From Dendrocalamus latiflorus (taxonomy: Eukaryota > Streptophyta > Magnoliopsida > Poales > Poaceae): a DNA stretch of 64,000 bases. The stretch lies in the NCBI GenBank assembly GCA_017311315.1, contig CM029669.1, forward strand, positions 7,787,055 through 7,851,054, read 5' to 3'. The notes below the pieces were generated by a model. It searched no databases, was not told the origin of the DNA, and was given only the letters and a program-made list of their open reading frames with translations. This document shows, in pieces, positions 23,764 through 36,310 of the stretch (positions within the stretch are counted from its first letter, which is position 1; each line of letters starts with the position of its first letter). The translations under genes and the position numbers were made by a program.

Positions 23764-26700
23764 TCTATTCACAAGAAATCGAGGCATGAAAAGAAACTAA
23801 GTGCCAAACACCGCGAATAGAGTTCATATGCACCCTAGCTCAGTTCACCATGCATTTCGAATCCGTCTGAGTCGGTGTGAAATGTCGTCCACGACGAGTT
23901 CCAATTGAAACTACAAACTGCATACATACCGAATCGTGGCAAGAAATGAAACTGAAGGCCGAACACCCCGATTGGAGTTCATATGCGCCCCAACTAATCT
24001 TGGCGTGCATTTGGAATCCATCCGAGTAGGTGTGAAACTTTCCTCCACAATAGGTTGTAACTGAAATAACAAACTCCATGCACACAAAATCGTGGCATAT
24101 AATGAAACTGGTTGTGAAACATCTCGAATGGAGTTCATATGCACCCTACATCATTTTGGCATGCATTTTGAATCTGTCTGAGTTGGTGTGAAACTTTTCT
24201 CAGTGACAGGTTCCACCCGTTACTGCAGTGCCATTCATACGAAATCAATGCGTGCGAAGAAACTAAGTGAAAACAACTCGAATGGAACTCATATACACCC
24301 TAGCTCATTTTGGCATGCATTTCGATTTCATCCGAGTCGGTATGACACTTTCCTCTATGACGAGTTCCATCTGAAACTCATACGAAATCAAGTCACGAAA
24401 TGAAATTGAGTGCCAACACCCTGAATGGAATTCATATGCACCCTAGCACATTTGAACAATTATTTTGAATCCGTCTAGATCGGTGTGAAGGTTTCCTCCA
24501 TGACAGGTTCTAATTGGAAGTAGAAAACCCATTCATACAAAATCAAGGCACGAAACAAAACTAAGTGTCAAACACCCAGAATGGAGTTTAGATGCGATTT
24601 AGCTCATTTTGGCATGCATTTCGAATCCGTCCAACTTGGTGTGAAACTTTACTCCGGGTACCATTGGATAGTACAAACTCTGTGAGCACAAAATCAATGA
24701 ACGAAATGAAACTGACTGCCAATACCTCGGATCGAGCTCATATACGTCATAGCTCATTTTGGAATGCATTTCAAATCCGTCCGAGTCAGTGTGACACTTT
24801 CCTCAACGATGGGTTCCATCTAAAACTACAAACTCCATACGTACGATATCAAGGCACGAAATGAAACCGAGTACCAACACCACAATGGAGTTCATGTGCA
24901 CCCTAGCTCTTTTTGGCATGCATTTTCGAATCCGTTTGAGTCGGTGTGAAACTTTGTCCATGACAGGGTCCATTGGGCAATACAAACTCCATGCACAGAA
25001 AATTGAGAAACGTAATGAAACAGCGTGCCAACATCCCGAATGGAATTCATATGTGCCCCAGCTCATTTTAGCTTGCATCTTGAATGCGTCCGAGTCGGTG
25101 TAAAACTTGTTTCCATGATGGGTTCGACCTAAACTACAAACACAATTCGTATGAAATCTCGGCACAAAACGAAATTGAGTTCCAAACACTACGAATGGAG
25201 CTCATCTATGCTCTATCTTATTTTGGCACGTACACAGAATCTGTTAGAGTTGATGTGAAACTTTCCCCGATGACGGGTTTCATTGGGTAGTACAAAGTCC
25301 ATGAGCACAAATCGATGAATGGAATGAAACTGAGTGCCAAACACCTTGAATGGAGTTTGTGTACACCTTTGGTCATTTTGGCAGGCATTTTGAATACGTC
25401 CGAGTTGGTGTGACACTTTCCTCCATGACCTGTTCCATCTGAAACTACAAACTCCATTCGTAAATAATTGAGCCACGAAATGAAGCAGAGAGCCAAACAC
25501 CCTGAGTGGGGTTCATATGCGCCCTAACGCTTTACAGCATGCATTTCAAATCTATCTGAGTTGGTGTTAAACTTTCCTCGACGAGGGGTTCTATTAGGAT
25601 GTACAAACTACATGAACGCGAAAATCATGACACGCAATGAAACTGAGAGCCAACACCTCGAATGATGCTCATATTTGTCCTAGCTCATTTTGACATGTAT
25701 TACGAATCCATCCATGTCATTGTGAAACTTTCCTCCGTGACGGGCTCCATTGGGCAAATCAAACTACCGGGGCACAAAATCTAGGCACATACTGAAATTG
25801 TGTATCAAACACCACGAATGGAGTTTATATGTGTCCTATCTCATTTTGGAATGTATTTGAAATCCGTTTGAGTCGGTGTGAAACTTTCCACCACGATGGA
25901 TTCCAGCTGAAACTACAAACTCCATTTGTACGAAATAGAGACACGAAATGAAACCAAGTACCAAATACCCCGAATGGAGTTCACATGCACCCACTTTGGC
26001 ATGCATTTTGAATCTGTCTGAGTCGGTATGAAACTTTGCTCTAAGATTGGTTTAAATCGAAAGTACAAACTCTATTCACACGCAATCGAGGCATGAAAAG
26101 AAACTAAGTGCCAAACACCGCGAATAGAGTTCATATGCACCCTAGCTCAGTTCACCATGCATTTCGAATCCGTCTGAGTCGGTGTGAAATGTCGTCCACG
26201 ACGAGTTCCAATTGAAACTTCAAACTGCATTCATACCGAATCGAGGCAAGAAATGAAACTGAAGGCCGAACACCCCGATTGGAGTTCATATGCGCCCCAA
26301 CTAATCTTGGCATGCACTGGAATCCATCCGAGTAGGTGTGAAACTTTCCCCCACAATAGCCTGTAACTGAAATAAGAAACTCCACGCACACAAAATCGTG
26401 GCATATAATGAAACTGGTTGTGAAACATCTCGAATAGAGTTCATATGCACCCTACATCATTTTGGCATGCATTTTGAATCTGTCTGAGTTGGTGTGAAAC
26501 TTTCCTCAACGACGGGTTCCAACCATTACTACAGTGCCATTCATACGAAATCAATGCGTGAGAAGAAACTAAGTGAAAACAACTCGAATGGAACTCATAT
26601 ACACCCTATCTCATTTTGGCATGCATTTCGATTTCATCCCAGTCGGTATGACACTTTCCTCTGTGACTAGTTCCGTCTGAAACTCATACGAAATCAAGTC

Positions 26701-27938
26701 ATGAAATGAAATTAAGTGCCAACACCCAGAATGGAATTCATATGCACCGTAGCACACATGAACATTTATTTTGAATCCGTCTAGATCGGTGTGAAGGTTT
26801 CCTCCACGACAGGTTCTAATTGGAAGTAGAAACTCCATTCATACAAAATCAATGCACGAAACAAAACTAAGTGTCAAACACCCAGAATGGAGTTTAGATG
26901 CGATGTAGCTTATTTTGGCATGCATTTCGAATCCGTCCAACTTGGTGTGAAACTTAACTCCGGGTACCATTGGATAGTACAAACTCTGTGAGCACAAAAT
27001 CAATGAACGAAATGAAACTGACTGCCAATACCTCGGATGGAGCTCATATACGTCATAGCTCATTTTGGCATGCATTTCAAATCCGTCCGAGTCGGTGTGA
27101 AACTTTGTCCATGACAGGGTCCATTGGGCAATACAAACTCCATGCACAGAAAATCGAGCAACGTAATGAAACAGCGTGCCAACATCCCGAATGGAATTCA
27201 TATGTGCCCCAGCTCATTTCAGCTTGCATTTTGAATGCGTCCGAGTCGGTGTAAAACTTGTTTCCACGATGGGTTGGAACTAAACTACAAAGACAATTCG
27301 TATGAAATCTCGGCACAAAACGAAATTGAGTTCCAAACACTACAAATGGAGCTCATCTATGCTCTATCTTATTTTGGCACGTACACCGAATCTATCAGAG
27401 TTGATGTCAAACTTTCCCCGATGACGGGTTTCATTGGGTAGTACAAACTCCATGAGCACAAATCGATGAACGGAATGAAACTGAGTGCCAAACACCTTGA
27501 ATGGAGTTTGTGTACACCTTTGGTCATTTTGGCAGGCATTTTGAATACGTCCGAGTTGGTGTGACACTTTCCACCATGACCTGTTCGATCTGAAATTACA
27601 AACTCCATTCGTAAATAATTGAGGCACGAAATGAAGCAGAGAGCCAAACACCCTGAGTGGGGTTCATATGCGCCCTAACGCATTTTAGCATGCATTTCAA
27701 ATCTATCTGAGTTGATGTTAAACTTTCCTCGACGGGGGGTTCTATTAGGATGTACAAACTACATGAACGCGAAAATCTTGGCACGCAATGAAACTGAGAG
27801 CCAACACCTCGAATGATGTTCATATGTGTCCTAGCTCATTTTGACATGTATTACGAATCCATCCATGTCGGTGTGAAACTTTCCTCCGCGACGGGCTCCA
27901 TTGGGCAAATCAAAGTACCGGCGCACAAAATCTAGGCA
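23764..27938. repeat. Satellite array, 15-monomer HOR with one 14-monomer unit
   Basis: The HOR continues in register after the CACTA element. The landmark 'aatcaatgcgtg(a/c)g' lies at 24243 and 26549 (2306 bp). The next copy, at 31499, is only about 2151 bp further on once the solo LTR is subtracted. The missing monomer is a clean m10/m11 fusion at about 27087-27100, as expected from unequal exchange between monomers. The array is interrupted at 27938 within monomer 1. Confidence 0.95.
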
Positions 27939-30732
27939 TGTAACACCCCAGGACCCACGTTACCCTGTGATGCTACTAAAACTGCTCTACAACGAGCCAA
28001 TTTACAAGATAAAGTAAACTGGCAACAATTACTAAACAAGATAGTATAAGCGGAAGCATAAACAACTAAGGAATAATAGGATAGTGATATCAATTCACTA
28101 TTTAAAACATCCTCCAACATTTTAATATAAAACATAGTTCACAAATTTAACATTATTAGGATAATGTAAACAAAGCTATGCAAGGTCTAGAATCCTTTCA
28201 ACTTTATTACAGCATAAAAAATATGATTCACGTGCATCAGTGTGGTGTCGTTGTACCCTTCCCATGCATGCTCAAAGTCCACCTGTAGGGAGGGGGAAAC
28301 AAGGGTGAGATAAAAATCTCAGCAAGCAAACTGTTTAACAGGCTATTCAAACTACAAACAATTATACATCATCATTTATAATTCCATACAACAACAACCA
28401 CAATTCATGTCTACAATTATTAAACCACCACATCTTCCGTATTCATACCTCTTCAGTTTCAGATTTAATTGGCATATGCATGCAATCATTTTATCCACGG
28501 TTAGATGCAAGAGAAAACATTTAATCTTCTACAATCCACAATAGATTAATCATCAACATTTAATCTTCCACAAATAACAATGTTTATATCCTCGACCTCA
28601 AATCACCATCAATGACGGTAAAGCATTTAGCAAATAAATCTTGTTTTACCACTTTAAATCCTCGACCACTATCACTACCAAAAGCAATAAAACATATGTA
28701 TGTCTTACTTCAATACTTTATTATTTCCCACATCCACAATTGATATCATCAATTACTACAAGAGAAAAGAATCTCATGCCACCATCACAACCCTTACCAT
28801 ACACAAGGGAGGAACCGCATTCCACGACCACAACCACAATCCTCATACCACAATTAGCTCACATGAGCCAATTCCACATTGCAACTATGAAGTTGAATAT
28901 TCCACAAAATAACTTCACCACAACATATTGCATATGTATGCAAATGAATCTTTCCACAATGCAATGCATATGAATGCTTTCATGCTATGCTCCACATCAC
29001 TCTTTCCAGGGAAGGATTTGAGATGCATCGTATTACGGCAATATACGATGCTCCCACGGGATAAGAGGTGCATTGTATTACGGCAATATACGATGCTGTA
29101 CCGGTACGGTCGCGGCTAGGTGCGGCGACATCCACATATGAAAATGACATGATATGACATGAATGATATGATAATCATAAATCACATTAATCCATCCTCA
29201 AAGTAGCATTATCATACTCACAACATATCCACATCCACCACATATTAATTTCATGGTCCACAATATCACCTTAAGCAGGAATTCCACACGTCTACTAGCA
29301 GAATATCAACATATCCAATTAATTAATATTTGCTACCATCTCCACAATTAAAATATCATGCAATCATGGCATAATGTATCAAATTATGATAATAATGTAA
29401 ATTGCAAGTAGAAGGAATAACAAGTTAAACGGTAGCAACCACCGCTACGTTCACTTGCCTCAATCCGACGAAGCGAAGTAAAATCAAGAGCGCTCAGGGA
29501 CAAGACCACCTGTCCAAAAGGCATCTCTCAGCACAAAGCCACAGCATACAAACACGACATAAATAATTAAAGACGTCGCTAGAACCCCGAACCCGCACTA
29601 ACTCCTCTCCGCTCAACAATTCAGCAAATTACCCTCTGCAGCAGCGCTGCTTAACAATTTTGTATCTTTAAAAATATTGATCCAATTACATCAAACGATA
29701 CCTCTCTGTATTAATCACTTAATAGACTACATTTGTCATGTAGAACACATATTTTTATTTTGATCACAGTTAGGTGTAATTTAATGCCCAAAACAGAGGA
29801 AGATCTCTGTTCTAGCAGAACGGACAACGATATTAAAATGCGTCCCAACAACAATACAGGGGTCTATAAATTCTCAATTTTATAAAGAAGCTATATATTT
29901 AAATTATATACAACTTTCTCAATTAAGTCCATGACCATAAAAATCATTTACTACCTCAAATTCACAGATTACCGTCGGTCTGTACCAATCTGCTCGCCTA
30001 ACGAACAGCAGTATTCCCGACCCTGTAACTCCCAGATCACACGACATAAAATTCCAAAACAAATAAAGGAGATGCGTCTGGAAGTCCTCTACAACTTTCC
30101 TTTTGGGAGGGTCCACAGGAAAAATCTTTTACTAGGTCAAAAGAGCGCAATCAGCCGCGCTGCGCGAACCAATCTACTGGCAGACAGCAGGTAATCTCTA
30201 ATCGGGCAATTAATCTATTAACTACCTTCAAAATCCGTGCCAAGAACCCTAATTAATCTGAAAAACAGAGGGTTTGGAATGAGGAAAAATTACCTAGATG
30301 AAGAATCACCCCTTTTTTTCCTCCTCTTCTTCTTCTCCTTCCTTCTCCTTCCTTCTTCTCCTTCTCCTTCATCTCCTTGGCTCCAATGGCAGCAGCACTT
30401 GTGGGGGGTGATGGAGGGGGGAAGAGGGCTGCGCCTAGGGGGTGGAGGAAGGGGGGTGGCGGCTGCAAAGGGATGGGAGAGGGGGGAGAAAAAGGGCTAG
30501 GGTTTTTGGTGAGGGGGAGGGGAGGTGTGGCCACCCCTTGGGCCTCCGGCCCAAGGCGGTCGGCCCACTCCCCAGGCAGCCCACTCAGAGGTTTTAATTT
30601 AATTTTTAATTTATTTTATTCATTTACATTGTTCTACAATTTTTATTTTTTCCTTCCCGCGATTTACCGAAAAATTGGCGACTCCGCGATTATTTTAAAA
30701 ACTTACGCCGTAAAGACGTTCAGGATATTACA
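27939..30732 (-). mobile_element. Solo LTR, 2794 bp, long-LTR grass retrotransposon
   Basis: It is bounded by TGTAACACCCC and GGATATTACA, with the 5-bp TSD 'aggca' (27934-27938 and 30733-30737). No second LTR, primer site or polyprotein is present, so it is read as a solo LTR. Minus orientation is inferred. Read that way it starts TGTAATATCC, passes an AT-rich part and a GC-rich zone (about 30590-30390) with 'aaaccctagccc', has AATAAA (28203-28208 on +), and ends GGGGTGTTACA. The plus-strand stretch 30301-30385 is almost pure pyrimidine. Short open frames inside are not supported as genes. The family is not identified. Confidence 0.85.
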
Positions 30733-32049
30733 AGGCACATACTGAAATTGTCTACCAAACACCACGAATGGAGTTTATATGTGTCCTATCTCATTTTGGA
30801 ATGTATTTCAAATCCGTTTGAGTCGGTGTGAAACTTTCCACCACGATGGATTCCAGCTGAAACTACAAACTCCATTTGTACGAAATAGAGACACGAAATG
30901 AAACCGAGTACCAAATACCCCGAATGGAGTTCACATGCACTCACTTTGGCATGCATTTCGAATCCGTCTGAGTCAGTATGAAACTTTGCTCTAAGATTGG
31001 TTTCAATTGAAAGTACAAACTCTATTCACACGCAATCGAGGCATGAAAAGAAACTAAGTGCCAAACACCGCGAATAGAGTTCATATGCACCCTAGCTCAG
31101 TTCACCATGCATTTCGAATCCGTCTGAGTCGGTGTGAAATGTCGTCCACGACGAGTTCCAATTGAAACTTCAAACTGCATTCATACCGAATCGAGGCAAG
31201 AAATGAAACTGAAGGCCGAACACCCCGATTGGAGATCATATGCGCCCCAACTAATCCTGGCATGCATTGGAATCCATCCGAGTAGGTGTGAAACTTTCCC
31301 CCACAATAGGCTGTAACTGAAACAACAAACTCCACGCACACAAAATCGTGGCATATAATGAAACTGGTTGTGAAACATCTCGAATGGACTTCATATGCAC
31401 CCTACATCATTTTGGCATGCATTTTGAATCTGTCTGAGTTGGTGTGAAACTTTCCTCAACGACGGGTTCCATCCGTTACTACAGTGCCATTCATACAAAA
31501 TCAATGCGTGAGAAGAAACTAAGTGAAAACAACTCGAATGGAACTCATATAAACCCTATCTCATTTTGGCATGCATTTCGATTTCATCCCAGTCGGTATG
31601 ACACTTTCCTCTGTGATGAGTTCCGTCTGAAACTCATACGAAATCAAGTCACGAAATGAAATTAAGTGCCCACACCCAGAATGGAATTCATATGCACCAT
31701 AGCACACTTGAACATTTATTTTGAATCCGTCTAGATCGGTGTGAAGGTTTCCTCCACGATAGGTTCTAATTGGAAGTAGAAACTCCATTCATACAAAATC
31801 AATGCACGAAACAAAACTAAGTGTCAAACACCCAGAATGGAGTTTAGATGCGATGTAGCTCATTTTGTCATGCATTTCGAATCCGTCCAACTTGGTGTGA
31901 AACTTAACTCCGAGTACCATTGGATAGTACAAATTCTGTGCGCACAAAATCAATGAACGAAATGAAACTGACTGCCAACACCTCAGATGGAGCTCATATA
32001 CGTCATAGCTCATTTTGGCATGCATTTCAAATCCGTCCGAGTCAGTGTG
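30733..32049. repeat. Satellite segment leading into the first LTR-bearing HOR unit
   Basis: The array resumes exactly at the duplicated 'aggca' and continues through monomers 1-10 of the 15-monomer HOR. It ends at the chromovirus-type LTR in monomer 10. Confidence 0.95.
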
Positions 32050-33027
32050 TGATGAAGACGAGGTGCCCGATCTTTCGATGAGATTGATAACTATCGATTT
32101 TGGTGGAGGCGACTCTCACGATCCGACTACAACCGTACGACGACGCTTGCGGCTTAGCAATCGCTGAACCAACTCCAAAGTGTTATTGACCACGCTGGAG
32201 GCACGATCAACCTGAACACAAAGTTCAATCCCTGCGAGCAATCGGAGAACTAGCTAGAATAAGACGAAGGCAATCTGATATTGGAAATATGAATGAAGCA
32301 TAAATTGTATTGCGAATAACAAAGATGGGATCTCGAAGCTGTCTTGACAGGTGGTCGTCCGACACAACTAAAGAACAAAGTTTGCACAATGGCTAAACCT
32401 AAACTCAACGAAATCCCAGTCTTAGCAACGGAGGCGGCGGCTCCTCTATAGGGAGAACGACCAGGGGGGTGTCCAAGGGCACGCCCTAGGGTTACAAGGC
32501 CCGTGGGCCCAAGTAGTGGTGGCGCGGCACCATTTTTGACACGGACTCAGAAACCAATGTGGAGTCTGTTGATGATTGCGGCTGGCTCAGATGGAATTTG
32601 AGGATGAGGTTGGATCCGTTGGAAAATAGACTATATTATAAGCTTTCCATGAAGTACATGAATGTCCCAAACGGACTCCGTATGAGAAAGTTATGCCCGT
32701 TTGAACTTGGTTCCATCGCAGCAGTCCGAATCTGATTCCAGAACGTGTCCAACTCGAATCCTCATTTGGCTTGGCCCCAAAGTGACGTGATGAACTCCAT
32801 TATTCCTTCCATGCATGTCCATGCCTCCACGTCCCTCTCCTTCATCCTTTCCCAGGTTCCTAAGCACAATTAAATCACTTGCATTAGGTAGCGGTCTATT
32901 CTCAGTAATATATGAACCTAGGAATGAATCCACCTGGTAATTAAGTTGACGAGCACGAGCTCGAGTAAGTGCTCCTTGTAACACTTGCTGTGGATGAGTT
33001 GTATCCATGGAAGGGATGTCCTCATCA
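32050..33027 (-). mobile_element. Chromovirus-type solo LTR, copy A (978 bp), embedded in HOR
   Basis: On the + strand it runs from TGATGAAGACGAGG to GTCCTCATCA, so its ends are imperfect inverted repeats of TGATGA(A/G)GAC. It is flanked by 'gtgtg' on both sides (32045-32049 and 33028-33032), which is the insertion TSD. Read on the minus strand, the first 112 or so codons continue a Ty3/gypsy polyprotein. There is no internal domain, primer site or second LTR. This copy keeps the longer 'tatattataagctt' text that copies B and D-G lack. Length, end sequence and satellite location resemble grass centromeric retrotransposons (CRM/CRR/cereba). That family name is inference. Confidence 0.85.
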
Positions 33028-35336
33028 GTGTGACACTTTCCTCGACGATGGGTTCCATCTGAAACTACAAACTCCATACGTACGATATCAAGGCACGAAA
33101 TGAAACCGAGTACCAACACCCCAATGGAGTTCATGTGCACACTAGCTCATTTTTACAAGCATTTCGAATCCGTTTGAGTCGGTGTGAAACTTTTTCCATG
33201 ACAGGGTCCATTGGGCAATACAAACTCCATGCACAGAAAATCGAGCAACGTAATGAAACAGCGTGCCAACATCCCGAATGGAATTCATATGTGCCCCAGC
33301 TCATTTTAGCTTGCATCTTGAATGCGTCCGAGTCAGTGTAAAACTTGTTTCCACGATGGGTTCGACTTAAACTGCAAACACAATTCGTATGAAATCTCGG
33401 CACAAAACGAAATTGAGTTCCAAACACTACGAATGGAGCTCATCTATGCTCTATCTTATTTTGGCACGTACACCGAATCTGTCAGAGTTGATGTCAAACT
33501 TTCCCCGATGACGGGTTTCATTGGGTAGTACAAACTCCATGAGCACAAATCGATGAACGGAATAAAACTGAGTGCCAAACACCTTGAATGGAGTTTGTGT
33601 ACACCTTTGGTCATTTTGGCAGGCATTTTGAATACGTCCGAGTTGGTGTGACACTTTCCTCCATGTCCTGTTCCATCTGAAACTACAAACTCCATTCGTA
33701 AATAATTGAGGCACGAAGTGAAGCAGAGAGCCAAACACCCTGAGTGGGGTTCATATGCGCCCTAACGCATTTCAGCATGCATTTCAAATCTATCTGAGTT
33801 GGTATTAAACTTTCCTCAACGAGGGGTTCTATTAGGATGTACAAACTACACGAACGCGAAAATCTTGGCACGCAATGAAACTGAGAGCCAACACCTCGAA
33901 TGATGTTCATGCGTGTCTAGCTCATTTTGACATTTATTACGAATCCATCCATGTCGGTGTGAAACTTTCCTCCGCGACGGGCTCCATTGGGCAAATCAAA
34001 CTACCGGCGCACAAAATCTAGGCACATACTGAAATTGTGTACCAAACACCACGAATGGAGTTTATATGTGTGCTATCTCATTTTGTAATGTATTTCAAAT
34101 CCGTTTGAGTCGGTGTGAAACTTTCCACCACGATGGATTCCAGCTGAAACTACAAACTCCATTTGTACGAAATAGAGACACGAAATGAAACCGAGTACCA
34201 AATACCCCGAATGGAGTTCACATGCAACCACTTTGGCATGCATTTTGAATCCGTCTGAGTCAGTATGAAACTTTGCTCTAAGATTGGTTTCAATTGAAAG
34301 TACAAACTCTATTCACACGCAATCGAGGCATGAAAAGAAACTAAGTGCCAAACACCGCGAATAGAGTTCATATGCACCCTAGCTCAGTTCACCATGCATT
34401 TCGAATCCGTCTGAGTCGGTGTGAAATGTCGTCCACGACGAGTTCCAATTGAATCTTCAAACTGCATTTATACCGAATCGAGGCTAGAAATGAAACTGAA
34501 GGCCGAACACCCCGATTGGAGTTCATATGCGCCCCAACAAATCTTGGCATGCATTGGAATCCATCCGAGTAGGTGTGAAACTTTCCCCCACAATAGGCTG
34601 TAACTGAAACAACAAACTCCCGGCACACAAAATCGTGGCATATAATGAAACTGGTTGTGAAACATCTCGAATGGAGTTCATATGCACCCTACATCATTTT
34701 GCCATGTATTTTGAATCTGTCTGAGTTGGTGTGAAACTTTTCTCAACGACGGGTTGCAACCGTTACTACAGTGCCATTCATACGAAATCAATGCGTGAGA
34801 AGAAACTAAGTGAAAACAACTCGAATGGAACTCATATACACCCTATCTCATTTTGGCATGCATTTCGATTTCATCCCAGTCGGTATGACACTTTCCTCTG
34901 TGACGAGTTCCGTCTGAAACTCATACGAAATCAAGTCACGAAATGAAATTGAGTGCCAACACCCAGAATGGAATTCATATGCACCATAGCACACTTGAAC
35001 ATTTATTTTGAATCCGTCTAGATCGGTGTGAAGGTTTCCTCCACGACAGGTTCTAATTGGAAGTAGAAACTCCATTAATACAAAATCAATGCACAAAACA
35101 AAACTAAGTGTCAAACACCCAGAATGGAGTTTAGATGCGATGTAGCCCATTTTGGCATGCATTTCGAATCCGTGCAACTTGGTGTGAAACTTAACTCCGG
35201 GTACCATTGGATAGTACAAACTCTGTGAGCACAAAATCAATGAACGAAATGAAACTGACTGCCAACACCTCGGATGGAGCTCATATACGTCATAGCTCAT
35301 TTTGGCATGCATTTCAAATCCGTCCGAGTCAGTGTG
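33028..35336. repeat. Satellite, complete 15-monomer block between LTR copies A and B
   Basis: Anchors lie near 33121, 33281, 33430, 33585, 33740, 33897, 34055, 34210, 34362, 34515, 34670, 34822, 34970, 35122 and 35270. That is m11 to m15 followed by m1 to m10. Both ends carry the 'gtgtg' duplication inherited from the original insertion. Confidence 0.95.
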
Positions 35337-36310
35337 CGATGAAGACGAGGTGCCCGATCTTTCGATGAGATTGATAACTATCGATTTTGGTGGAGGCGAC
35401 TCTCACGATCCGACTACAACCGTACGACGACGCTTGCGGCTTAGCAATCGCTGAACCAACTCCAAAGTGTTATTGACCACGCTGGAGGCACGATCAACCT
35501 GAACACGAAGTTCAATCCCTGCGAGCAATCGGAGAACTAGCAAGAATAAGACGAAGGCAATCTGATATTGCAAATATGAATGAAGCATAAATTGTATTGC
35601 GAATAACAAAGATGGGATCTCAAAGCTGTCTTGACAGGTGGTCGTCCGACACAACTGAAGAACAAAGTTTGCACAATGGCTAAATCTAAACTCAACGAAA
35701 TCCCAGTCTTAGCAACGGAGGCGGCGGCTCCTCTATAGGGAGAACGACCAGGGGGTGTCCAAGGGCACGCCCTAGGGTTACAAGGCCCATGGGCCCAAGT
35801 AGTGGTGGCACAGCACCCTTTTTGACACGGACTCAGAAACCAATGTGGAGTCTGTTGATGATTGCGGCTGGCTCAGATGGAATTTGAAGATGAGGTTGGA
35901 TCCGTTGGAAAATAGACTATACAAGCTTTCCATGAAGTACATGAACGTCCCAAACGGACTCCGTATGAGAAAGTTATGCCCGTTTGAACTTGGTTCCATC
36001 GCAGCAGTCCGAATCTGATTCCAGAACGTGTCCAACTCGAATTCTCGTTTGGCTTGGCCCCAAAGTGACATGGTGAACTCCATTATTCCTTCCATGCATG
36101 TCCATGCCTCCACGTCCCTCTCCTTCATCCTTTCCCAGGTTCCTAAGCACAGTTAAATCACTTGCATTAGGTAGCAGTCTATTCTCAGTAACATATGAAC
36201 CTAGGAATGAATTCACCTGGTAATTAAGTTGACGAGCATGAGCTCGAGTAAGTGGTCCTTGTAACACTTGCTGTGGATGAGTTGTATCCATGGAAGGGAT
36301 GTCCTCATCA
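35337..36310 (-). mobile_element. Chromovirus-type solo LTR, copy B (974 bp)
   Basis: Same insertion point in monomer 10 and same flanks as copy A. The first base of the + strand end is changed (CGATGAAG). A 4-bp shorter 'gactatacaagctt' separates it from copies A and C. Confidence 0.85.
35974..36310 (-). pseudogene. C-terminal end of a Ty3/gypsy polyprotein encoded inside the LTR (representative copy)
   Basis: On the minus strand, in frame from the LTR edge, the sequence reads 'DEDIPSMDTTHPQQ', then 'GPLTRARARQLNYQV', then an uncharacterised tail ending '...CCDGTKFKRA' at a stop at 35974. The basic 'GP(L/M/V)TRARA' signature followed by 'QLN' is common at the C-terminus of plant Ty3/gypsy polyproteins, after integrase. 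An ORF that runs into the 3' LTR is reported for chromoviruses of the CRM group. The upstream part would have been in the lost internal region, so this is only a relic. Equivalent frames lie in the other six LTR copies. Copy A has a Pro/Leu-region change ('GALTRARA'), and copy G has a one-base deletion shifting the tail. Confidence 0.7.

Noticed and set aside
30253..30534. Frames in the GC-rich and pyrimidine-rich zone of the 2.8-kb solo LTR
   Set aside because: Low-complexity products on both strands within an LTR. No domain.
32050..33027. Seven independent insertions of a site-specific element
   Set aside because: Identical site, identical duplication and constant 3.28-kb spacing are explained by one insertion followed by amplification.
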